From the NCBI RefSeq assembly GCF_000237925.1, contig NC_031500.1, forward strand, positions 1,240,001-1,304,000: a stretch of DNA of 64,000 bases, written 5' to 3'. Shown here piece by piece: positions 56,191 to 64,000 of this stretch; position 1 is the first letter of the stretch, and each line of letters begins with the position of its first letter. Source of the DNA: Schistosoma mansoni. Taxonomy: Eukaryota > Platyhelminthes > Trematoda > Strigeidida > Schistosomatidae. Made by a program: the position numbers and the translations under genes. The notes under the pieces were generated by a model. The model saw only the letters and a list, made by a program, of their open reading frames with translations, did not search any database and had not been told where the DNA came from.

Positions 56191-57299
56191 AACAAGGAAG
56201 TGTTCCGTCAGTTTTTAGTCTACCTTCTGTAGTCTTTTCAAATGTCTATTAAATCGTCCAGAATCAAACTTGTCATATATGAACACAAACGTTTACGTCA
56301 TTCACTGTTTTATCGTAAGTGTACTTCGAAGCTAGACTGTTGTAGTCTGATAATAACTAAAAAGTGTTTAAATGAAAGAAAGATTATTCAATATTACAGG
56401 ATTCATTATCGTCAATATTTCTTTTTGTGGTCTTTGTATATTAGTAGTTTTGTTTAATTAACAAACTTGACTCTTGACAAGTATCGTTGGGTTTTTATAC
56501 TGATTGGATGAGCTCGATTGAATCTATTGATACTGAGAGAGAGGTTGGATGAATCAGTCAAATTAGTTTACTAGGATTAGTAATCGATCAAACTGAAAAG
56601 AAGACTTGAAATCTCTTTCGTGGTGCTATAGGCTGCTGAACAATGCCTTCTTTAGACCAGATATTACACAATCGAACACGAGTCAGTTATCATGTTAGCA
56701 TGGGAAATTAACATTGAACATAGTGTTGTTTCATTTAACTTATATCACTACACATATCGGTCTCTAATTCTGTTTCATCGAAAATGTATCAACAAAATTT
56801 ACGATTTGTTATCCTGGTGATGATGCGTAAAACTACAATACATGTTTCACGATTAAACCACTGTAGTTGTAAATAAATCCGCGATGTAAATAGGTCTGTA
56901 AGTGTTAGACATTGGATGGAACCCACATACGTTTTAATGGACTCATTGGGCTGAAGACTATTGGTCATGCATCCGCACCAGATCACCATTTGGAACGGTG
57001 TAACCAACAATCCCTGCTATCGCTTATCGCATTAGATCAGTTGATCCACGATATGTTGATAAAATATCAAATATATCACCGAAACTCCCCGCTTCTGTCT
57101 TTTGATTTCACTTGGTCGGTACGATTAATAATAGTAGGTGTTACTGTGTATAGCGTTGTCAAGCTCCGAATAACTGTGGCATCTTCACCACATTGTCTCG
57201 AAACTGGTAAACTCAATTACAGCAACCCATCAAGCCTTCACATCTCAACACAGATTTCAATCTTATATCGTTCAAGAATAACCAGTTGATATGGCTTTC

Positions 57300-58062
57300 T
57301 ATGATGCTTGATGAATCTCAAATGTAAAACAAATTGTGTTGAACCCCATTATAGATCGAACATGTTGGTGTTCAGTACACCAAGTGTGCAACACCAGTCA
57401 AGTAGATTGAGGAGAACATGCAAATCAGTGTCCTTTCCAAATCCTTCTCAAAAACACATTCACTCTTTCACGCATACACACACACCAACTAAACACCACT
57501 TATCTCAAATCATAATCCCCACTACAAAACACACAACATACTCTACATAATCCATTAATCCCAAACACATAACCAATATAAAGAGTTATAGTATGACCCA
57601 TCATATTCCGTTTCTGTCCTCATGAGGTTATGGGAAGACGGAAAATCGATGTGTATATGAACCAGTTTGTATGTACAGAGTGAAGAACGCGTTGGAGGGT
57701 GGAGTGGCTCCGGTAATCATGTGAGATCTGTGTGCACTTTCATATATGATTGTTTGACTTCAACAAAATATGCATTTTCAAAGTTGTTATCTGGTTGGTC
57801 AGTGAGTGATTAAACCCCTCACAGTCGCTTCTAGTTCATTCCTATACTGTGGTCATACTAATTAGAGTATAAATACGAGTTAGTTCCTAATTCAGTCAAC
57901 TGGGCAATTCAAACGAAATGTAAGTGTCGAATTATAATTGTGTGATGACATATACATAATGGTTTGATAATGTTTCATTTTCAAGTGTGGTTTGTTGTCT
58001 GCAGTTATATCTCGGTATGAATATTCGTAGAGAATGGATCACTCAATGATGTTGTCTATTGT
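57300..58062. repeat. Segmental duplication block X, unit D (inverted)
   Basis: Near-identical to 49592-50470 reversed. Includes the 85-nt exon-like piece at 57835-57919 with the same in-frame TAA (57859-57861) as unit C. Confidence 0.85.
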
Positions 58063-58082
58063 AGGACACTGATTGTTTCTAG

Positions 58083-58236
58083 TCTGTATGAATGGCAATA
58101 ATAATATACGTTTTATATTTACTTCTGATACTCCAGATGAGTATTCTTGGAAGTGTTCTAGTGTAAATGCTTTTGTTTGTTATATCGGTGACCATACGGT
58201 CGACTACACTGAGATTTTGATGTTGTTACAGCTGTA
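58083..58236 (+). pseudogene. Last CTLD-like exon, unit D
   Basis: VCMNGNNNIRFIFTSDTPDE, then KCSSVNAFVCYIGDHTVDYT, stop. The frame is open, but the upstream piece of the same copy has a stop, so the gene is probably dead. Confidence 0.35.
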
Positions 58237-59324
58237 ACTTATTATTCAATGCCATTACCTTGTTGCTCAGAAATCACTGTTCAACATTTATGGTATACAC
58301 ATTAATTGCTGGTAAGATCAAGTGAATTGTTTAGTCTCAGGATGAGTAGTTTACAATGATAACTTGGATAGATAAACTACGCAAATGGTTTCATGTATAA
58401 ATATAAGTAACGCAGGTTGAGAAATATAATAATGTTTTCTCCTTTGGGAATCGAACTCAAGAACTTCATACATGGTCTTTGAAACTGGACCTGTCATCTA
58501 CTGGACCGTCATGCGCTGGTATCAATGCTGGAAATTATTCGACTCATATTCTTGTGCAATAATCTGTGACAGATAACCACTTCTCATGACTTCTCGACAG
58601 AAATCATGAAATGGTCCTAGGAAGCTAGTCACGTTCTCACATGTTACTGAATATTGTAAGTTCGATTCTTTCTGGTTGGGTCGCAGATGCAAATGGATGC
58701 TAAATACTCTTGTAATAAGACCGGTGCATATATGTGCCTGGTCCTACGTTGTTGCTGACTGACTGACTGACTGTAATAAGACAACACAACGATATGGTGA
58801 TTCCTGGATTCCGGCAGCGATTTGTCTGAGATCATTTCATGGTTTTGGTCGAAACTTATTGAGCAATAACAAAAATGTTTTCGGATGGGATCGTGGATGA
58901 GCATTGTTGGGGAGTCTCATACTTGGACAGAACGGTAGTCCGATGCTTTTAGGTATACAACGATCGCATAGCTTACATTGACACATAAATTCAATACTGA
59001 AAAAAATTTGTGTTCAGAAAATGCAAGTGCTCCGTAAGTAACCCCAATGGTGATGACCCTACTGAGACCAGGATTCGATATGAGTGGAGATTGGAAATAA
59101 TTTTTGTACAATGATCTCCGGTGTCTTAACTTAATAAACAACAGACTGTTCAGTCAGGAAGACGTACGGTTTAGGAGACCTTTCCAGACAACTGCAATCT
59201 CGGAATGACTGAACTACGATTACTCAATAACTAGTTTAACCCGAAGTGGCGAGTATTGGACAATTCACGGTTGCTCGCTTTCACTGAATTCATTACTTTC
59301 ATAGGTGTTATAAATTTTTTCCAG
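58237..59324. other. Unit D 5' flank (matches unit C 47950-49400 inverted)
   Basis: Collinear in reverse with unit C, including a degenerate SINE at 58875-58985 and a short (CTGA)n run near 58757. No gene recognised. Confidence 0.6.
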
Positions 59325-59540
59325 TCACATTCTCACTGAGTGCAACATACGGAAATTGTAAGGAAATGAATAGTTCGTAGGTCTAAGATTCAACCATTTG
59401 TATAAGTGCTTAATTGGAGTGTCGCAACTTGACCGAGAGACGAGATTATGACTGCTGATTATTGTGGTTTTTGTATATATAAATTCAAGTTTCTGATTTT
59501 CAACATTGTGAAATGAAGGGAAATCACGTATCTCATGCAT
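59325..59540 (-). CDS. Small conserved frame W, unit D
   Basis: 71 codons (MHEIRDFPSFHNVENQKLEF to MLHSVRM), divergent from pseudogene D as in B and C, and still open although the GH27 copy next to it is dead. Confidence 0.3.
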   Translation of the reverse strand: MHEIRDFPSFHNVENQKLEFIYTKTTIISSHNLVSRSSCDTPIKHLYKWLNLRPTNYSFPYNFRMLHSVRM

Positions 59541-59694
59541 GTCGGTAAAGTTTGCATATCCAATAACATCATTTTTATAAAGTGAATGTGTTGATTATGT
59601 TTTCAAAAAACGATTTTTGGTAATATACCTCCTGATCAAATTACACTTCAGTCGTATGTTAATTATAACTCATCAATTTTTCTATTTAGCTAAC

Positions 59695-61276
59695 ATGTTC
59701 ACTCTGTTAACAATTGTTTCGGGAGTAGTCATCCTCACTCTGAATTCTGTTATGTGTTTGGATAATGGATTGGCTAGAACACCACCAATGGGATGGAATT
59801 CATGGCTGGCAATTGACTGTCAGGTGGATTGCGTCAACTATCCAAACAACTGTCTTAATGAGAACGTTATCAAGCGAACAGCTGATAAATTGGTATCCGA
59901 TGGTTGGCGAGATCTGGGTTACAAATATGTGATAATTGATGATTGTTGGTTATCAAGACTGCGTGATCCGAAGACGGTTAGACTAATGCCAGATCCTTCG
60001 AGATTTCCAAGCGTGATTTTGTGTGTGTAGTGTTTGGAAAGTGTTCATAGTTTTCTCATTCATTTTGTGTAATATCACATTACGATAATATAAATGAATG
60101 TTGTTCCTAAGACCTTCAATATGATGAGATCTAAGTGTGTATGTGAATCATGGATTATTTTCATTTGATCTCTATTCGTGAAGATAATCATTTATACTTG
60201 CAAATTCTGTATGTTGATCAACATGATGCGTTGTAATTTCAGGGTATGAAATGCCTTGCCAATTATTTGCATTCGAAAAATCTACTGTTCGGAATAACTA
60301 TTGGTTATGGAAGTGGAACTTGTTCAGGTTATCTAGGTAGTATGGACGCAATAAACATTTGTTGGCGATAGATCAGGATGAAGGTGGACATCAGGCGGAA
60401 TTCATCAAATCACGAAATGATGTACAGGTGAGTTGATTGCATTAGATTGAAATTCTTATACATACGTGTTGAGATTTCTTTTTTTTGATCAAAAATTCTT
60501 GTTCAGAAATTTCAAACGAGACACGAAACTTTCACTGATTCATCACTTATTTGAATACATAATATGTCTCTATATGTTGTTAGAATAGCATCACAGTATA
60601 ATGAAGCACTTATATTATCAATATAACAATATTAAGAATGTGGATGAGCATTATGGACGCGATATTCAATTTTAGTTTCATAGATATGACAGTGTGTATT
60701 CTAAATCAGCCGGCTGACTTGATCAAGAATCCGTTAGTTTACCCAACCACCACTGATGCAGTTTCACTGTTCTATCCATCAAGTGTTTTCTCTAAACTGA
60801 ATGAGTCACTCTTTATTCGAAATTCTCTATTCACATTCTGAGGTGTCCAACACAAAACATTCAATTATGAAGTCAAACTCTTCCATTACTTGTTCATCAA
60901 CAAGGTCATGAGATATCGGTAATATGATTATTTAATCACCAGTGTACTGAATAATAACAAACCTTTCACATCTGTTCACATATTTCTTTTCATACAGTTG
61001 TGGATATGAAAATTAAATAATTGTCCAAGTGGTTGGGCGATCGATTGCATCTACACAAGACTTGATGGAGGACCTATAAACTTTATCACGAGTCTTGATG
61101 AATTCAAATCACAGATGTATACGATATCAGGAGATAAGTTCGAATTACTGGATGTATTCACTGGTGATAGGTTCAAAGACGTGCGATTGACAGAGAACTT
61201 TACAATTCCTTTCAACCCATCTGGAATAATGATGTTTCGAGTCATTCCATTTCAATTGATTCCTAATTCTAAATAA
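59695..61276 (+). pseudogene. GH27 copy D, inactivated
   Basis: Exon 1 (59695-60012) is open: signal peptide, LDNGLARTPPMGWNSW, YVIIDDCW. Its donor is gtgatt instead of gtgagt. Exon 2 (60243-60427) is 185 nt instead of 675: about 490 nt are missing between GYLGSMD and NKHLLAIDQD, which also shifts the frame. Exon 3 (60998-61276) has the full 279 nt but a TGA at codon 4 (61007-61009). The segment holding residues 161 and 224 is lost. Inverted relative to A-C. Its exon-3 codon start TTG resembles A, while exon 2 resembles B/C. Confidence 0.88.
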
Positions 61277-62179
61277 AATGTTGGACGTTTTTATGAATCT
61301 TTTGAGTTTCATTTCGTTCATTTGTTGATTGTCAGAATAATGAGTAACTATTTACGGACTGACGGTTTTATAATTTATCACAATACAGGTTATTTTCTCA
61401 ATTTATGCTTGTTTTGACTTTTATAACACTCAGACAAGAACTGTTCGTAATTCGCTTTCTTTTGTTTTCCATGTAAACTCCTATCTAACATGTATCTATT
61501 TTTCGGCTCCCAAATCAAGAGTTGACAGATAACACTTTAAATGTGTATTGAAATATGAGTTATTTTAAATGTTTTGGATAAAAGAATATCGAGTATGAGA
61601 TCAGATTGTATCTGCGTGACGGCATCACACAGAGATCTCCTGGGTGACATTAGACCAGATCTCTCAGAGAGCATGAGTTCTCTCCAGATTACAGGTAAAT
61701 CTTGCTGACGAGTGCAAATAACACTAATCCTGGATTCAGGGTCTTCTATCGACTACCTCCAAACTATATCTCATCTCAACATAGTGCACGCAATTTCGAG
61801 TCCTTTAGAATGTTTACTGATTGTAGCTTGGTCTACCCCTGGTAATATTTGTGATATAAAGAAACTCCGACTTCGTTGGTTTATATGATGTCGATCGGTT
61901 TCACGTTCACATTACAATAACTTTATCAGCTCACTTTAGAACGTAGACACCATGAAAATATACAAAGCAATGTCATCTATACAACAAATATGCAAACCAT
62001 AATCATACCAGTGTTGAACGATTGTGCAGTAGATATAGGTGTCACGATCACCTGAACTCGCGCTCAATGCTTCAACTGCAGCATGCTTACACTAACTTTC
62101 TTAAAAACGCGGAAATTTCAAAATATCTTGGTAAAACTTGAGGACCATACACTAAATACTGCATTTCCAATATGTCTGT
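61277..62179. other. No feature recognised
   Basis: 3' flank of pseudogene D. No frame or repeat of note. Confidence 0.45.
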
Positions 62180-62310
62180 CAATTTTTTCAGACTTGATTG
62201 TTCCTCCTTTTTTACACCAATCACTCTCTGTACGCATTCTCTTCTCTTTGATCTTATTAGCATTCTGTTACGAAGAATTCAACTTTGCATTGATGATATA
62301 TACCATTTAT
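62180..62310. repeat. Dispersed repeat P (copy 2)
   Basis: Counterpart of 3830-3965 (gattgttcctcc..., caatcactctctgtacgcat). Confidence 0.4.
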
Positions 62311-62539
62311 ATCTATCAACATCAATAGAACACATCAAAGTTACACTTAGTCGCGAAGTAACCTGTTTTTTAATTGAGTGTTATTTCCATGCTACTGGAT
62401 AACTAATAAACTATCATACGACGTCACGTCGTAATTGAATGTGATCGCTGTAAGTGTGTGTTATATCATATAATCGCCCGTTTTAACCACCATCACCACT
62501 GTTTTAAAGCACGAATTTTCTTCGGTTTCACGAATAGGA

Positions 62540-62645
62540 CGACAATTTGTTTTAGACGAATATCGACACTAGATTTCCTCACAGTATCCAGTTCACAAGA
62601 CAGTAGTGCAAGGTCAGAACACAGATGGACATGGTAGCTAGTGAT
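62540..62645 (-). repeat. Old LTR fragment related to the short gypsy element
   Basis: Diverged match (about 75-80% by eye) to the LTR at 13270-13370: ttagacgaatatcgacact against ttagacgaacatctacact, and onward through the acaggact-like stretch. A relic of an earlier insertion of the same family. Confidence 0.5.
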
Positions 62646-62965
62646 CAACGATATTTCCATACGTCAGGATCGTGAACCACATGTCCACAGTCGGTTTGGA
62701 ATCAGAGCTTCTTAACTCCTATAGCTGGATTCTCCATATTCACCAGCCTGGTGAAAGCGCCGAACAGTCTATTTCCGTCTTCTCAATTTCGTTAACAACA
62801 GTAAGACATTCCGGGTAGAGGCTATATACGCGTGGTCAAGAATGTAGAGAAGATGTGCTCGGTAAACTTATTATGTGTACATGAAATCCGACCATTTTGT
62901 AACCGAAGTTTATTCTTCTCGTCATTTGTTTGATAGTTGTGTATTAATCAAAACTTATTATATCA

Positions 62966-63790
62966 ATCCAGGATGCGACGGGACGATTGAGGCTTTGCGC
63001 GTGATCTGGCTATTCTATCACAAACGAAACAACAAATACAGGAGAAGACCACCAGTTGAGCAGTAGCCCTAGTAGCAGTAGGTCTCAAAATAAACAGAGG
63101 GAAAAGCGAGACTCTCAGATGCAATAATGCACGCAGTAATTGGTTTGCATTCGACTGAGAATCTTTCGAGGATGTGAATACCTTTACATATCTGGGCAGC
63201 ATCATCGATGAACACGGTGGATGTGATGCAGTTGTGAGGTTGCGGATAGGCAAAGTAAGGACAGTATATTATCAACTGAAGAACGTCTGGAACTCAAAAC
63301 AGTTGTCAACCAACATGAAGATCAGAATTTTCTAAACAAATATAAAGACAGTTCTACTGTATAGAGCGGAAAGTTGGAGAACTACGAAGGCCACCATCCA
63401 GAAGATATAGGTGTTTATTAACAGTTGTCTACTCAGTATACTTCGGATCCCTTGGCCAGACACTATCAGCAAGATTCCACTGTGGGAGAGAACAAACCAG
63501 ATTCCAGTGGAGGAAGAAATCAGGAGTACGCGCTCGAAGTGCATAAGACACACATTGAGGAAATCACCCAACTGCGTCACATGGCAAGCCATCACATGGA
63601 ATCATGAAGGTCAAAGGAGAAGACGAAGACCAAAGAACATATTACGCCGAGAAATGGAGACAGACAAAAGAAGAGTGAACACAAACTGGAGAGAACTAGA
63701 AAGGAAGGCCCAGGACAGAGTGGGTTGGAGAGTGCTGGTCGGCGGCATACGCTCCATCGGGAGTAACAGGCGTAAGTCTGTAAGTAAGTA
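62966..63790 (+). mobile_element. RTE-type LINE, 3' part
   Basis: Starts within the RT (ARDLAILSQTKQQIQEKTT, the degraded ADD-box region). It continues through FTYLGSIIDEHGGCDAVV and LKNVWNSKQLS to the long open C-terminal frame 63411-63791 ([20 protein letters not shown], then [20 protein letters not shown] and GRPKN-like [17 protein letters not shown]). Ends ggagtaacaggcgtaagt and a TAAG tail. Several frame changes upstream of 63411. 5'-truncated SR2/Perere-3-like copy. Confidence 0.82.
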
Positions 63791-64000
63791 AGCATTGAAT
63801 CGATCGCACAGAACCTCAACTATAAATACAATACAAATTTTTAATATGATTTTTCTTTTCAGTTTTGAAGATGTTTGAACGTTTTCAGGTTGTGTGGCTT
63901 TGGATATGTTTTGAAGGTACGACAAGAAAACTTGTGACTACACAAGAAATTTCGGCAGAACCTAGAAGTAAGAAATCGATGTGCATTCAGACGGCAGCAT

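Larger units (their letters stand above)
53780..57299. repeat. Inverted duplication, D side (matches 33000-37680 inverted)
   Basis: Collinear in reverse with unit B: Y last part, Y first part, Z, spacer, B-box repeat, spacer. It lacks the 0.7-kb stretch at 34970-35660, the 310-bp insertion, and the SINE and adjoining intron DNA near 36990-37450. The order confirms one inverted block rather than scattered repeats. Confidence 0.82.

Noticed and set aside
1-64000. CRISPR arrays, operons, ribosome-binding sites, bacterial insertion sequences, rRNA
   Set aside because: None present. Introns and repeat types show a eukaryotic (trematode) sequence.

Overview
The window looks like accessory DNA from a blood fluke (trematode, most likely Schistosoma). 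The reasons are AT-rich DNA, split genes with GT-AG introns, a clustered family of GH27 (alpha-galactosidase / alpha-N-acetylgalactosaminidase-like) genes, and schistosome-type repeats: RTE and CR1-like LINEs, Penelope-like elements, a Merlin-type DNA transposon, Ty3/gypsy LTR elements and dispersed repeats with tRNA-like promoter boxes. I cannot name the species. Two runs of exactly 200 N (9469-9668, 25180-25379) are assembly gaps.

The backbone is a segmental-duplication array of one locus. Three GH27 genes lie on the minus strand: A (4401-7373), B (22901-25768) and C (44895-47571). A fourth, inverted copy D (59695-61276, plus) is a pseudogene. A, B and C share three coding exons of 318, 675 and 279 nt, with phase-0 junctions, encoding 423-residue secreted proteins. 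All three keep the GH27 fold and the substrate-site DD motif, but both catalytic aspartates are replaced (His or Asn at residue 161, Asn at residue 224). They are therefore best read as catalytically dead, possibly carbohydrate-binding, pseudoenzymes. This is the main discovery in the window. B and C differ at about 5 of 423 residues; A is much more diverged, mostly in the active-site half.

Each unit carries more than the GH27 gene. A block upstream of exon 1 ('block X': 11840-12940, 31846-32935, 49592-50470, and inverted at 57300-58062) holds short exon-like pieces of a second protein, tentatively C-type-lectin-like. Units B, C and D also have a small open frame (W) divergent from GH27. Units B and D share a further inverted segment of 4-5 kb with two more conserved frames (Y and Z). 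Similarity is mosaic: the exons pair B with C, while block X pairs A with B and C with D. This implies repeated conversion or rearrangement.

Layout: 0.1-4.1 kb repeats (dimeric B-box repeat, Merlin relic, RTE tail, SINEs); 4.4-7.6 kb gene A with SINE and Penelope fragments in intron 2; 7.9-11.8 kb two Penelope-like fragments, a gap and one orphan exon candidate; 11.8-13.0 kb block X; 13.2-16.4 kb short Ty3/gypsy element with near-identical LTRs; 16.8-21.2 kb two older gypsy relics around a decayed CR1-like LINE; 21.6-26.9 kb unit B; 26.9-31.7 kb a young, nearly whole Ty3/gypsy element inside unit B; 31.7-37.7 kb block X, B-box repeat, Z and Y; 37.7-42.8 kb unassigned DNA; 42.8-43.7 kb RTE pieces around Z; 43.8-50.7 kb unit C; 51.8-53.5 kb an inverted-repeat structure enclosing an RTE tail; 53.8-61.3 kb unit D in inverted order; 61.3-64.0 kb repeats ending in an RTE 3' end.
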